Numbered from the stretch's first letter, positions 1 through 11,390 are shown. The stretch is 64,000 nucleotides of DNA from Symsagittifera roscoffensis (GCF_963678635.1 NC_087063.1:42610759-42674758), one strand, 5' to 3'. Notes: a model not told the origin generated them from the sequence alone. Numbers and translations: made by a program.

Positions 1-956
1 CGACGAACAACAATCGTCTGCTACACGACACTACAGTACTTGCACCGCAAACTTAGTTATAGTTGACAACTGAACCTATTTTGCTATCATACACTTGATT
101 CATTCATCTATCATTTAACTCCCATAACCCGACTCAATGTGGCTTTCTTTCCCCTTTTAAATATTTCCCATTTAAACTCAACTCACTTTTATTTCAAATT
201 ATTTAAATCGAAGTGATAATGTGTGCTTTTAAACTAATGAGTGCTTAATTAAAGCTCGTTATAACGTGATACATAATAAACAATTTTCTTGTAGCAGTAT
301 ATATTTTGTCAATTTGTTTATAAGTTTTAAACTGAATTATTTTAACTGTAAACAGTCAAAAACTCAAAACCACCCGGGAAGATTTCTTTTTGTGAGGTAG
401 TGTGACATCACTACATGACGTCATGCATTCTTATGCTATAATAGATAACATAATTAACCTTCTTAATGAAATGAAGTTCATACATCTATATTTATTTAAC
501 TATGTAAATATTGATGGTAATTAATACCAATCATAGGAGATTTAGACCGAGCTACTAATCAATTGGGTAGACTTGAAGAGAATAAAATATTAGAATCATG
601 ATCTAACTTGCGCCGATCGACTAGCGATATTCAGAAGTTAAGAACCGAATCCTGCGTCCTTAAAAGCAAGATAAGTCTTAACCGCTCGAGACATATAAAT
701 TATGAATACAATTCAATAATAATTGATAGCCAGTAGCGCTAATTACTATCCGAACAGCTTACAACATTAACAATAAACGACGATATAGCTGTCCACAGCC
801 ATCCGAAGGGACACTATATCACACAAACGTTATGGCTTAAATGATTTTGAGGCGCTCAAAACGATTTTGAGTAAATTTCTTTTATCTCACAACTAGTTCA
901 GTTCATCATTAGCACTTGCTGATCGTTTTGAGCATCAAATAATTAACTAGAATTGA
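1..956. other. Intergenic DNA, no gene seen
   Basis: AT-rich sequence with stops in all frames and no domain-like translation. I see no tandem repeat or RNA gene in it. Confidence 0.5.
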
Positions 957-1083
957 TAGTTGTGGGACAAAACGACATAGGACAAGTTGCCATATAGAGC
1001 AAGTTGGCATAGGACAAGTTTTCAAGCAGGGCAATTTGGCATTGGCATAGGGCCAGTTTTCCTTGGGCAAATAGTCCTGACAC
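957..1083. repeat. MULE-like transposon terminus with subterminal repeats
   Basis: Degenerate short direct repeats of the type GGACAAGTTTTC / GGGCAATTTGG run up to an abrupt end, TCCTGACACC, at 1074-1083. The reverse complement, GGTGTCAGGAC, is exactly the first 11 bases of the MULE at 16197. Repeated subterminal motifs are also shared in style. I infer the right end of a related non-autonomous element; its left end is not evident. Confidence 0.45.
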
Positions 1084-1111
1084 CAAAATTATATGCTCTA
1101 TAGAACAGCAT

Positions 1112-2594
1112 AATTACACCAGAGAGCTAGCGAGCGTTAGTGTATTAGTACGAACCTTTTTTTCTAACCTAAATTGCAAATAAAACTGTTCGTCACGATC
1201 TGTAGCATTGGAAAATTCATATCTATTCTTTACTTTATTTGAGGCTAATATTTGTTATTAATTTAGTTTCTGTGGCTGAGTGGTTAATGCGTGTGACCCA
1301 TTTTCTGTCGTCGCCGTAGGTCACAGATCTTTCATATCAAATGCAAGATTCATTCGCGAGGTTTTTCAAATGCATCATTTATGCACAATATGGTTCCATA
1401 CAGTCCAGTTTATCACATGCAAAATTGCAGGAGACAAAAGGTGCATTTAGCCAAAATTTTAAGCATTTTTAAGCTCTTCTCTGCCACTTTCTCGCTTGGT
1501 TTTGCGGCATCGCCCGTTCGCCTGTATGTTTAAGGCGTCGTTCAAAAAAATTGTTTGAATATTAATAAGCTCCATTTGCAGTTTGTTCGTGTATTTTTTG
1601 CTGGTCTTGATCCTCAAGTGAAATAATTAGTAAATCTGTTGCTTTTATATTAGTCTGCTTTGGTCGGCCCGTTAATGTGTTATGCCTAGACTTTACTTCT
1701 TGCTGTTCTTACATTTTTCGGTGTCATGCGAAATTGTCATTGTAGCGTCCTTCGCAAATTCGTCTATGTCTGAATTCTTTTTTATGGTGAACTCTTCTTT
1801 AGTGTTCTGCAGGTTTTATTTCATATGAGGCATATCATTTTCTGGTCATGGTTATTGCGTCGACTGCATCGGGGTCGTTTTCTGCGTTTCTAACTTTGTT
1901 GCCCAATAATCCATTTTTTATGCACTTCTTTTAACTTCGCGCCCGGACGTCCCAAGGCAATTTGTTTGGCAGTTGTTCCGGTTGCCATCCTCGGCACATG
2001 GTTTAATCTGCTGAGCGCCCGATTTTGTATTTTGATTTGTACTCTGTCTATCCTCAGTTGTTTCTGGACATTATAGTTTTTTGTTTCTTTGTCATGCATC
2101 TGTATCAGAGGGGGTTTGTTCTCTCACCAGATGAATCTGCAGTTTTATCCTTTTACTTCTGCAACCTGTGGAATTCGTCTTTCTTCCACGGTCTTACAGC
2201 GCTGTGGAAAAAGTGATGTCGGCGCCACGAAAGCTAGTCTTACAACGATTTTAGCCACTTCGTCAGCCTTGTCTTAAATTCCTCTCTCTAAATGCCTTTG
2301 CGCTATCCTATTTTCATATATCCTTCTTTGTTAAGATCGACCTTCATGAACTGCATTGTTCCATTTCTCTCCTGGATTTCATCGGACAGTCTTAGCCGCA
2401 AAAAAATTGGTATTGCCGCACGTTTGTTAAACATACATGCCAAAGTACTCTTTTTTGTGAGTTTGCCATTGTCGCTCTTTTTTGTTTCAAGACAAAAACG
2501 ATGCTCCAAGTTTTTTTTCAATTCAGTTTTACTCATAGTCATTCATTTTTGTATTGCAGTTGGTGCAAAGCTCAGGTTCGTCTCTTTGTACAAT
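1112..2594. repeat. Repeat element of about 1.5 kb with ATTACAC-type ends (copy 1)
   Basis: It begins ATTACACCAGAG and ends with CTCTTTGTACAAT, an imperfect inverted match. The left part (AACCTAAATTGCAAATAAAA near 1175) and the right part (ATTGCAGTTGGTGCAAAGCTC near 2555) match corresponding parts of the element at 53031-54492, which is almost the same length (1,462 bp). Both copies hold a tRNA-like module. No transposase is visible, so it looks like a non-autonomous DNA element. Small frames inside it are not convincing genes. Confidence 0.5.
1270..1335 (+). repeat. tRNA-like (pol III promoter-like) module
   Basis: Box A-like TGGCTGAGTGG at 1272 followed by TTAATGCGTG resembles the D-arm of a tRNA-Ser. 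The box B region (GGTCACAGATC near 1319) is degenerate and the cloverleaf cannot be closed, so this is a tRNA-derived relic, not a tRNA gene. Confidence 0.35.
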
Positions 2595-3220
2595 TTTTGA
2601 CGTAATTTGAGCTAATTTTACTAAGCATTCTAGTATTAACTCACAATAGACAGGGATAATGGACCAAAGAAATGATTAAATTGAAATTGAAAAAACAAAA
2701 TTTCAATCATAAAAAAATGTTTCTTAATTTTGTGAGCATGTTCATAAATCAGTCGTTTTGGAAAATTCTGTGCTACTTGCTGAACAACCTGTTATCCTTA
2801 TTTTTTAAAGGAATTGTTTACATTAACCAATGCACCTGTTTAGTTTGCTGAGTTTTCGCTGAAGATTTTTCGATGCGGTTTTTTTTCTTCAAGGTCCGAG
2901 TTTCTATCACTCAGAAAATTGGTTATGCGGTTTGGCTTGCGATTTCTTTTATTTTCATTCAAAGTTATATGCTAGAGGGAAAGCAAAAAATTACGCTTAC
3001 AAATAACAAAAACAACTGCGGCGAGCGATCACGACAAAACGTGATTAATTTGACTTTTTGCGCTTTTTTATTATTCGTGTTTCGTTGGTGTATTAACGCT
3101 TGCGATTAGCAAGCGTTATCAAACGGGAATATTGACTTTGGGTTATCAACTAGTTTAACAGAATCACTTGAATCATTTTAGCTTTGGTTCATATGAAATC
3201 AAAAGTCAGATGTTAACTCA
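2595..3220. other. Intergenic DNA, no gene seen
   Basis: T-rich sequence with short frames only. A frame at 2873-3109 is hydrophobic and low in complexity and has no recognisable domain. Confidence 0.4.
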
Positions 3221-3292
3221 CGCTTTTGGCGCAGAGGTAACGCACCTACCTATAAAGGCGAAGGTCAGTGGTTCGAATCCAGCCAGATTTGT
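3221..3292 (+). repeat. tRNA-derived SINE-like module
   Basis: Box A (TGGCGCAGAGGTAACGC, from 3227) and box B (GGTTCGAATCC, 3270-3280) are at tRNA spacing and both close to consensus. The acceptor stem does not pair well. It is followed by a T-rich stretch (GTTTGTTTTTG) and then sequence shared with other copies here. Best read as the head of a SINE; a degenerate tRNA gene is the alternative. Confidence 0.55.
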
Positions 3293-4018
3293 TTGTTTTT
3301 GTAAGCGGAAAACTGTCCGCGCGTCAAAAACTTGTTGCCAGACTTCTTTTTGTCTGTTTTTTTTGTCAGATTAGTTGCCGCAGCACCAAATTTGCCTAAA
3401 GTTTGGTCATTTTTGATGCAAATTAAAAAAAAAACTTCAGTATCTTCCGGTTTTGGGCAAGTAATTGACTTCCTAGAATTTCTGCCTATTTTTTGCTTTT
3501 CATGCTGTTCATTGAATTTTTTTGGAAGTTTTTCTTTTTAAATTGAAGGATTCTTCAAATTTTAAGGAGTGTTCTGTGGATTTAGTGCATTGGTAAGTCC
3601 GATTTCAGTTGGAATCTGTTTTTTTTTTGTCAAAATTGAAAAAGTTTGAAGATTTTATAGACTTCCCTGCAAATTTTTGTCGTCTTAGTTCCCGCAGAAA
3701 GATATGGTTTCTTTTTAGCATTTTGAAAACTCTTTGTAAAGTTTCTAATTGTGCAGTTGAATTTGTTTCAGGTATTTTTTTTTCTTTTTTGAATTGTTTT
3801 GCAATTTTTTGATTGTCTTTTGATTTGCTGGTAATCGTAGTGATACATTTTTGATTTGCCTTTATGTTTGACACTACACCTACTTTTAACATTGATTTTT
3901 TTTTGTAATTTAGTGTTAAACTTCGAAATGTTTTCCACCTTCAAAAATTAAGCATATAACGTTTTTTTCAATTCCTGTCCATCAAAGTCTGTACATCAAA
4001 TAATGCTTGAAGATCGTG
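3293..4018. other. T-rich flank and probable SF3B5 5' region
   Basis: Oligo-T-rich DNA without a convincing reading frame. The last part, up to 4018, may be the untranslated first exon of SF3B5 because a good splice donor (GTAAGT) follows. Confidence 0.35.
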
Positions 4019-4157
4019 GTAAGTTCTGTACTTATTCCTTGAGTTTTTTCAGATAGAGAAACTCAGTTTTTTTGCTTTTCCTAAGAAGAACCAGATGCTT
4101 TTTTGCTATTGGATTTTGTCTTAGCTGAAATAATTTCTACTGGATTGTGTCTTTCAG
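4019..4157 (+). other. Probable 5'UTR intron of SF3B5
   Basis: Donor GTAAGT at 4019 and acceptor TGTCTTTCAG ending at 4157 define a 139-nt GT-AG intron six bases before the SF3B5 ATG. The intron contains a TGAGTTT...AAACTCA hairpin (4038-4063) that is repeated at 5355. If the transcript is instead trans-spliced, the same acceptor would be used. Confidence 0.5.
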
Positions 4158-4163
4158 ATAAAA

Positions 4164-4421
4164 ATGGGGGATCGATACAACGTCCATTCCCAACTTGAGC
4201 ATCTTCAATCGAAGTACGTGGGAACGGGACACAGCGACACGACAAAATACGAATGGTTGACCCATCAGCACAGAGATTCCATAGCATCATACATGGGTCA
4301 TTATGACCTCATGAGTCTGACCTCGATTGTTGAGAATGAGTCGAAAGCGAGAGTGCAATTCAATATGCTCCAGTCTTATCTGCAGCCATGTGGACCCCCG
4401 CCAGAGAAGCCGGAATATTAG
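4164..4421 (+). CDS. SF3B5: Splicing factor 3B subunit 5 (SF3b10)
   Basis: An 85-residue single-exon protein, the usual length of this very conserved family. It is the small SF3b subunit of the U2 snRNP, which packs against SF3B1 and helps bind the branch site during pre-mRNA splicing in the nucleus. Recognisable blocks are HSQLEHLQSKYVGTGH, the QHRDS segment, SYMGHYDL, ENESKARV and the C-terminal LQPCGPP, all at expected positions. The ATG at 4164 gives the family's normal N-terminus (MGDRY) and sits 6 nt after a splice acceptor. The stop is followed almost at once by AATAAA. The remainder of the spliceosome is not encoded nearby. Confidence 0.97.
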   Translation: MGDRYNVHSQLEHLQSKYVGTGHSDTTKYEWLTHQHRDSIASYMGHYDLMSLTSIVENESKARVQFNMLQSYLQPCGPPPEKPEY

Positions 4422-4424
4422 GAC

Positions 4425-4430
4425 AATAAA
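4425..4430 (+). promoter_or_regulatory. Polyadenylation signal of SF3B5
   Basis: AATAAA starts 4 nt after the SF3B5 stop codon. Another lies at 4525-4530 and may be the one used, since the first is very close to the stop. Confidence 0.5.
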
Positions 4431-6660
4431 TTCGAAGATAACTGTTTTTTGATTGCTAAAAAAGGAAACTGGCTCCGATTCTCACCTTAAAGACTGCGAT
4501 TGTCTATTGATTCTCGATGCGAACAATAAATCAAAATGAATTGGAACCGAAAACTTTTATTTTAGTTCATTGCTGTCGAATTCTACTGTCTCATTATATT
4601 TGAAAATAAAACTAGTTGAAAGTAAGCTGTTCAATGTTTTTAATTAGATGGTTTTTGTTTAAATTCAAATAATCTTCCGAAAAAGCAGATTTTCTTCAGT
4701 TATCTTTATTATTGTTGTGATAAATTTTCACCATTAAACTGTTAATTGTTGGTTTTTATATGTTTGGGTCGTGTGGTTTTTGTTTCATGTTTTCTTCACA
4801 AATTCGTTTTTCAGCCGTTTGATTTTTGTTTTCTTTTCAAGTTAATTCAAATTGCTAGAAAAATAAAATTACGCTTTCAAATAAAAAGGAGCAAATGCGC
4901 GAAAGACAAGGTAAAATTCAGACTTTATGTCTGCTTATTTTTGTCGCTTTGTTCCCGCGGCAAGCTTTTTCTGTGATGTATTTGCTATATTATACTTTGA
5001 GAATACCATAGATAACTTTTTTAATTGTGCGGATAGTCGATTGTCAAGGAACGAAATAATGACACTTATTTAGGTCGTGTGGTTTTTTACAAGATTGAAA
5101 CTTGATGACGCTTAAATTTGGTTTCTTGAAGTTGAAGTCGCGTTTATTTGCGAAAAAGAAAACCTATGCTCTTCAATGACGGAAGTGGAAACGTCGCAAA
5201 AAAACTTGAATGACTCGAATTGGATATCAAGGTTGAGATTTCCTAGCGCAGTTAGAATTTTATCTATTGACTCAGTTTTCTCTCTTTAATTAGATCAAGC
5301 AAATTATCCAATCCGAAAGCTTAATTTAAGGCTAAATTTCTGGACTTATTCCATGAGTTTTTTCAGATAGAGAAACTCATTTTTTGTCGTTCCTATGTAG
5401 AACGAGATCAATTGTCCTATTGATCCAATTTTCTCAGAATGAGTTGATTTTATCATAAAAGTCAATCATAAGTTGTTCTTGAAAATCAAAGAGCATTAAC
5501 GCTATATAAATTTTAATTTGACAATCGAAACCTGAAGTTTTTGAAAATACAAGTTTCTGTTTGAATAAAATCAGTTCTTTTGAAAATATATGGAATCGGA
5601 ATTTTTAAATCATTTTTTGAGACGTTTTGGAATGTTTTTCATTTTTTGACTTCTTTGCCGGTGTTTAAAAGGTGATTATAATGGAAAGATCGCATAATTC
5701 ACTAGTCTCGTTTTACCATATCTGCCTTTCCACAGCCTGCAAAAAACTCTGTGGGGGAATATTTGACCAACGTTTTTTTTTCATTTTCTCGAAAAATACA
5801 TTCCCAAATATATGAATTTGTTTTCAATCGATAGCACTGATTTTGAGAAGCTCCCCTGCAATAGCGGCTAGGACTAAATGTCTCACCACAAAAAAAATAA
5901 TTGCCCTCGGAAAAGTCAATTATTTTTTTTTGACCGTTTTTTGAAACTTTTTGATTTGTCTCGAAAACTGCTATCCCAAATCTGTTCAATAAAAATAAAT
6001 GGCGACTTCCGAATTTTCTAACGAAAAATTATGGCCATCAGAAAAGGTAATGTTTTGATTTCTTGTCCGAGTTTTAGAAATTTTTTGATTCTTCTCAAAA
6101 AATACTCAAATTACCAAGGGTTTAATCGAGGCAACAGGTTGTGGGAAGTTTCCGTGCATTAGCGGCTAAGCCTCAAAGCTTGTACGAAAGAGATGCAACT
6201 AAGGTTTTGGTTGTAGCACAATTTTTGAAATTACGTATTTCCGGCATCAGGACAACAAATTCAAAAAATATCAAACATGTAACTCCAGCTTAATCTGTGC
6301 CCCTAGTTAGTTTTTCTCTGTTTCCTTGTGTTTTGTGGCTCTTCTAACTGTCTGTTGGCTTTTTTTTTCAGAGTATTGGACTATTTGCAAAATTTAACTG
6401 CACTTAAATACTTTATTCTAGGAAAGAGTTTTCAATCTGAGTATAGGTCTCCAAGCAAACAAGAATTGTAGGTTGCCGAGGAAGGAGCTTGGAATGTCCC
6501 ATCCCGACCACAGCAATCGTTGCAGTGAAATATAAGAAGGACCAATGCGCTCATATAGACACGCACTGTTTATGGAAACGCTTGGCCGCTATCTGATTTT
6601 AAGCGCCGACTATTTCTTACCTTGTTTAATAAGCTCTACTGGGCTCGCTGAGTTTTGTTG
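4431..6660. other. Gene-free region between SF3B5 and the first B-box gene
   Basis: AT-rich DNA with poly-A/T tracts, the repeat copy at 5335 and no long frame. The minus-strand frame at 5702-5989 has no recognisable domain and is probably chance. Confidence 0.4.
5335..5440 (+). repeat. Second copy of a hairpin-containing repeat
   Basis: About 100 bp beginning ACTTATTCC closely matches 4029-4140 inside the SF3B5 5' intron, including TGAGTTTTTTCAGATAGAG and the AAACTCA partner that closes a small stem. The two copies then diverge. No coding content. Confidence 0.5.
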
Positions 6661-6720
6661 GGGTATTGGGTAGCACATCTGACTCCCTAAGGACCTAGCA
6701 AGGTTCAAATCGAGGTGGGA
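6661..6720 (+). repeat. tRNA-like module
   Basis: Box A-like ATTGGGTAGCACATC and box B GGTTCAAATC (6702-6711) at tRNA spacing, with a CTCCCTAAG anticodon-loop-like segment between them. Stems are imperfect, so it is probably a tRNA-derived repeat. Confidence 0.4.
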
Positions 6721-6897
6721 GTTTCTCTTTTGTTCGCTTTACAATAGAATCATCTATGCTATCATATATCACGAGAAGATGGTCGTTTCGTTTTCTAAGA
6801 TTCTATTGTATTCAAAAACCAGTTGACTGGAATATGTTTGATCATTAACCTGAAATTACATTTTTTCAGGTTGTTGTTTGTTGTTATTTGTGTTTGC

Positions 6898-8703
6898 ATG
6901 GTATCTATCGGAACTCCGGAACTCCACAGAGATCTGCAACCAATCAGTGCTGAGAAATGCAGTAGTTGCTCTGACTCAGTTGGTTTCAAAAATCTCTACC
7001 AATGCAGATCTATCTCTTGTTCAACTGTTGGTGTATTCTATTTCTGCGAGGATTGCGTCTCTTGTCTTCACAGAAAGCATAATATTGTCGACAGTTCGGG
7101 CGAGACCGTACCGTTGTGCTCTGAACATGGTCGCGTTTGTGTCGATTTTTGCGACACCTGTGAGAAATTTTTTTGCACGAACGATTATCGAAATCACTGC
7201 AGCCACAAAATATTGAATATGGACGATATTGAGTCGAAATTGAAGCGTCGTGTTTCTGAAATTGAAAAATCTGTCAGGGACCAAGATAAAAACATAGAAT
7301 TCACGCGTGAAGCTATTTGTAAAATTGTGAGCGGACAAAAGTCGGAAAGCGAAATTTTCAGGCAAACTCTGCAATCTCTAATTACTGAACTCGAAAATGC
7401 ATTAGTAGAAGAAAAGGATAGTGGTAAATTGTTTCATTCAAAAGTAACTCAGATAATGGCAAGTCTGGATTATTCGGTGGAGCTGAAAACTCAACTAAAG
7501 CTCTTATGCAACTCTTCTGTTGCCGAAAAAATTAATTCTTTGAATAACTTGGAGAAAAAAATCACTTTGTTATCAGAGGACCAGGAAATTAGTTTGACAG
7601 AAGAGCGAGACAAGTACACGAGCTGCCTGGAAACTCAGCTTATTAACTTAAGAAGAGAGCTGAATCTGAAACTTTGCGATCGTGATTTAGATACCATGTT
7701 GCAAGTAGAAATGAACGATACACTTTCATCGAAGTCGAGTGGAATAGCAACTAGTCCATCGCTGTCCGAATTTATACCCCTTAAGGAAAGATCGCCTGCA
7801 GTTTCGAGGTTCAACGACGAAGAAATCACAGACGAAGGAAGCGATTTTTTTACAGGATGCAACTTTGGTACGTTCTTCAACGTCCGGGAAACTGAAGGTA
7901 AAATAAAAATTTTTGAGTGCGAATTTTCAGAAGATTCGCTGGAAGTCTCCGAATGTTTGGGCGCTGTAATTGGTGGCTCCAGGAGAAAGTACGTCATTTC
8001 TCATGTGTTCTCTATGTACTGCTGTTTCGGGTCAAAGGGCAGAATGAGGTTACTGATTCTTACAGAAGATCAGAAAGCAGTTCTTTATGATTGTCTTAAT
8101 AAGACTATTTTAGATGCCGTTTATCCCAAATGCGAAAATTTCTTGTGGCCATATTGTCTGAATATGGCTATTACTTATTGGGCCTACTGGAATAAGAAAG
8201 ATCGTACTATACGATTTGAACACACAACAAATCTAATTATAAAGTGTTCGAGCAAACCTGTAATCAGGATGTCGTACGCAACACAGTTTTGCGCTTTTTT
8301 TGATGAGAAATCGAAGAAGATCATTCGAGTAAGAACCGATCCAAGAATTCAGAATAATGTCGAAACAGTCGAGTTTGAGGAGCATAAATGCGACAAAATA
8401 GATATGATTTCCTATCCTTTTTGGAACTCTCACATGGTTCTTTGGGAGAAGAATAAAAAGTCTGTGACGGTGTTAGAAAAATCAAGACCGAGCTCTAAAC
8501 TATGCAAATGGAAAATCATTCAAAAAGTTATTTGGGAAACTGGTTTCGAGATTTTATCACTGTGGATTCGTGAAGATTTACAGTTCAATGCGACTGCAGC
8601 TGTCAAAAGCAGATATGTTCGAAATTCAGCAAAACGAATTGTAAATCGAGCTAATAAAAACTCCAACCAGCATTTTATCTTCTTAATAACAGGACAGAAG
8701 TAA
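6898..8703 (+). CDS. B-box zinc-finger/coiled-coil protein, paralogue 1
   Basis: A 601-residue intronless frame. The only in-frame ATG near the 5' end is at 6898, 28 nt after a TTTTTTCAG acceptor, so upstream in-frame sequence is not coding. Residues 21-61 carry a Cys/His set (C21, C24, C36, C50, C53, H58, H61). Residues 74-103 form a textbook B-box type 2: C74, H77, C85, C88, C93, D96, H100, H103. A charged heptad-like region (about 105-270) should form a coiled coil, followed by an acidic/Ser linker. The C-terminal half (about 320-560), with FLWPYCLN, WAYWN and SYPFW blocks, is shared with the gene at 13302 and I cannot assign it. No RING is seen, so ubiquitin-ligase activity cannot be claimed. 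It resembles RING-less TRIM-type proteins. Confidence 0.85.
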   Translation: MVSIGTPELHRDLQPISAEKCSSCSDSVGFKNLYQCRSISCSTVGVFYFCEDCVSCLHRKHNIVDSSGETVPLCSEHGRVCVDFCDTCEKFFCTNDYRNHCSHKILNMDDIESKLKRRVSEIEKSVRDQDKNIEFTREAICKIVSGQKSESEIFRQTLQSLITELENALVEEKDSGKLFHSKVTQIMASLDYSVELKTQLKLLCNSSVAEKINSLNNLEKKITLLSEDQEISLTEERDKYTSCLETQLINLRRELNLKLCDRDLDTMLQVEMNDTLSSKSSGIATSPSLSEFIPLKERSPAVSRFNDEEITDEGSDFFTGCNFGTFFNVRETEGKIKIFECEFSEDSLEVSECLGAVIGGSRRKYVISHVFSMYCCFGSKGRMRLLILTEDQKAVLYDCLNKTILDAVYPKCENFLWPYCLNMAITYWAYWNKKDRTIRFEHTTNLIIKCSSKPVIRMSYATQFCAFFDEKSKKIIRVRTDPRIQNNVETVEFEEHKCDKIDMISYPFWNSHMVLWEKNKKSVTVLEKSRPSSKLCKWKIIQKVIWETGFEILSLWIREDLQFNATAAVKSRYVRNSAKRIVNRANKNSNQHFIFLITGQK

Positions 8704-9460
8704 AAATTTGGAAATCGATTGATTGCAACCAACTGAATCGTGTGTGATTTCAATTTTGAGTTTTTGTTTTGATTTGTACTTAGATATCCCGATAAGTGGC
8801 TTCTTAAAACGTTTTGTTTCAGTAAAGTTTAAATGATGTGTTCAGATCCATGCGCTAGATTTATATGGTTAACATCTTTTCCCTCTCTGTTGTGCGTCAC
8901 CTCATTTCAGCTCACTGAAAACTAGCGAACTTTAAAAAAATTTGAGTTGTCGTTTTTTGTGCGTGTTGTGATGAGAGGGTTCTACACAGAACCTTGGTAA
9001 ATTAGGCATAATCGACAACAGTCGCCTCGTTAATTAAATAAACAAAAACAGATAAATTGAAAGAACAATACAAACAAGGACGCGCTGAATGAGGCTTCTG
9101 AAACTAGTTTTCCCGGAATTTATCTTTACATTTTGTAATTGGCGTTTCACTTTACACATAATTAAGAAGTGCCTATGTTGACATGTTTAAACTTTTTCAA
9201 CATATTGTTTTTGCATCGACGAAAGAATTTTTGCACGTTTAGACTATATCGTATTTTGTAATGCTGAAGAAATTTCAATTGGCCTAGGTTTAAGAAGTCG
9301 CTATGTTAGTCTATTCAGAGGTCAAAACATTGCAAGTGTTGGAATATTTACTCAAGTCGACGTTTAACAATCTGTTGACAATCTCTACATTTTTCCTATA
9401 TTGGCAAGGTAAAACTTTCAAAGTTTTTGTTTCACAATTTATTTAACTAAGTTTTTTGTT
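8704..9460. other. Gene-free region
   Basis: Downstream flank of the first B-box gene. It contains a fragment (CTAGCGAACTTTAA near 8922) that resembles the left end of the ATTACAC repeat family, otherwise nothing recognisable. Confidence 0.4.
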
Positions 9461-10345
9461 CTCAACCCTATAGTGGGGTGCTGCCAAGGTACTATCAGGG
9501 GCTCAAAATCTGGCGTCCAAGTAAAGCTGCTCAAAACTTTTTGGTTTTCGAGATATGGCGTTTTTTGATTTTTTTCAGAAAAACTTCAACATAAAAAACT
9601 ATCAGAATTGAAATTCTCAGCCGTACAGAGTGGTGCTGTCAGGGTACACCCAGTAGTTGCAAATCTGGCGTTCAAGTGTGACTGGTCAAATCCTTTTGGT
9701 TTTCGAGATATGGCGTTTTTTATGATTTCTTAATTTTTTTTTTCGAAAATATTGGATGTGAAAAAAAACGGATCGAACTTAAAATTCTTAACCCTATAGT
9801 GAGGTGCTGTTTGAATGTACTCAGGGGCTGTAATTTTGGATTCCAATTTTGACTGCTTAAAGGCTTCTTGTTTTCGAGATATGGCCTTATGATTTTTTCA
9901 ATGAAATGAAAGAAAAAGCTAACCGAATTTCAATTTATCGTTCCTGTGATGGGATGCTGTCAGGGTACCGTCAGAATTGCAAATCTGGCGTCCAAGTATG
10001 ACTGCTCAATTTTTCAGAGCACTCAAAATGGTTGCAATCTGGCGTCCAAGAAAGACTGCTCAAATATTTTTCTTTTTCGAGATATGGCGTTTTTTCTGAT
10101 TTTTCATTTTAAAAAAAAACTTGGAAGTGAAAGTAACCAACCGATCTTGAAGTTCTCAACGCTGTAATAGGGTGATGTGAGGGTAAATTCAGGCGCTTCA
10201 AATCTGGCGTTCAATTATGTTTGCTTAAATCCTTTTTGTTTTCGAGATATGGCGTTTGTTATGATTTTTTCAATTTTTTCTTGAAAAGTTTTAGATATAA
10301 AAAAAACTAACCGATCTGGAATTTCTCAACCCTAATGCAGGAACT
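9461..10345 (+). repeat. Tandem repeat, five diverged units of about 150-220 bp
   Basis: Units start with variants of CTCAACCCTATAGTGGGGTG at about 9461, 9616, 9787, 9936, 10154 and (partial) 10325. Each carries AATCTGGCGTCCAAGT and TTTTCGAGATATGGCGTTTT. The fourth unit contains an internal repeat of its AATCTGGCGTCCAAG part. Units are clearly diverged, so the array is old. No coding function. Confidence 0.85.
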
Positions 10346-11290
10346 CTCAACCCCTGAATTTTCAGAGGCACTATCAGATTGCACGTTTGTTCTCTGACTT
10401 TTGCTGCTAATTTTTCTTGTTTCGCGTACATTATAGGGTAGCAAATCTGCCCTCTTGTTTTATCTTTTCAAATTATTTTGTGAATTAGAAACCATAATAG
10501 ATGAGCCCGGTTTATCTTCACGGTTGCATTGAATATCGCTGATTTGGTTCAATGTTTTCGGAAGCTTTTTTAAGATTCATGGATCTACTCGAGGCACCGT
10601 AGGTGCGAGTCCTGCGCTAGTAAATTCAAACTTTTGTACTGCTTATATCAAAAGTTTTATTCTATAAACCCTACTCGCTCGAAGTTAAGCTAAAGCTCAA
10701 ATGTTTGACATTGGTTATTTCGACATTAGGAAAATTTATCAAACATTTTAAAATGTCGTTCCAATTGTGACTAAAATGCTTTAAAACGAGATATCACTCG
10801 ACTCATTTCGATGATTACATCTAGCACCTGATTTTGCTTGGAAAACAAAAACTTAATAGTCACACGAAAACAAAATTCCCCCCAATTTCACGGGTACAAA
10901 CAATAACTGTTTTTTTTCTGCATTTTATCCTTTCTTTTGTTTGATCCACCTTCACTCTGTGTAGTTTTATGCTGGATATTTTTTTGGAATTTAAAACTTA
11001 AGGAACGAATGCTGTAATACTTACTGAAATTGTGAGCTCTTTTGTCTCCTTTTTTCAGGAAGTCTTGAAATAATTTCGCACTGTTTGAGTTTTTATCTTT
11101 TTCCATGACAGTTTAGTTTCGTTTTCTAAATGAGAGGCACATTAAACTCTACAATTAGAAAATTTCAAATGACGGTTTTCTCTAATTGGGTTGTATTTAT
11201 GAAAATATTGTCACTAATTGATTAGGTCACAAAATTTTTGCGTGACATATTGTCGGAAGTTTAACTACTTTTTTGGATCAATATCACTGC
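10346..11290. other. Gene-free region
   Basis: AT-rich. A box B-like GGTGCGAGTCC near 10601 could be another tRNA relic. A Lys/Ser-rich minus-strand frame at 10888-11106 has a GTAAGT-type donor after its 27th codon but no partner exon that I can find. Confidence 0.35.
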
Positions 11291-11296
11291 TTTGCC

Positions 11297-11360
11297 TGTC
11301 TGTTGGCAAGTTTTGGTAACAGGTTTTGCGAATCTCAGCTTCGCCTCCGTGTTAAATTAG
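11297..11360 (+). repeat. 3'-end fragment of the ATTACAC repeat family
   Basis: TTTTGCGAATCTCAGCTTCG and the following CCTCCGTGTTAAATT match the right end of the elements ending at 2594, 20950 and 54492. It directly precedes the foldback element. Confidence 0.4.
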
Positions 11361-11390
11361 TGGTTTAGTCTATTTAAGTGTAATGTAAGC

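Noticed and set aside
6823-6897. N-terminal extension with a hydrophobic, signal-peptide-like stretch on the first B-box protein
   Set aside because: It begins at a TTG, contains a TTTTTTCAG splice acceptor and has no in-frame ATG; the ATG at 6898 is the natural start.
7021-8753. Minus-strand frames opposite the first B-box gene
   Set aside because: Shadow frames of a well-supported gene.
9461-10345. CRISPR-like array
   Set aside because: Repeats are long, diverged and without unique spacers of constant size, and the genome is eukaryotic.
10888-11106. 72-residue Lys-rich minus-strand frame with an internal GTAAGT
   Set aside because: The composition reflects A-rich DNA and no continuing exon in phase was found.
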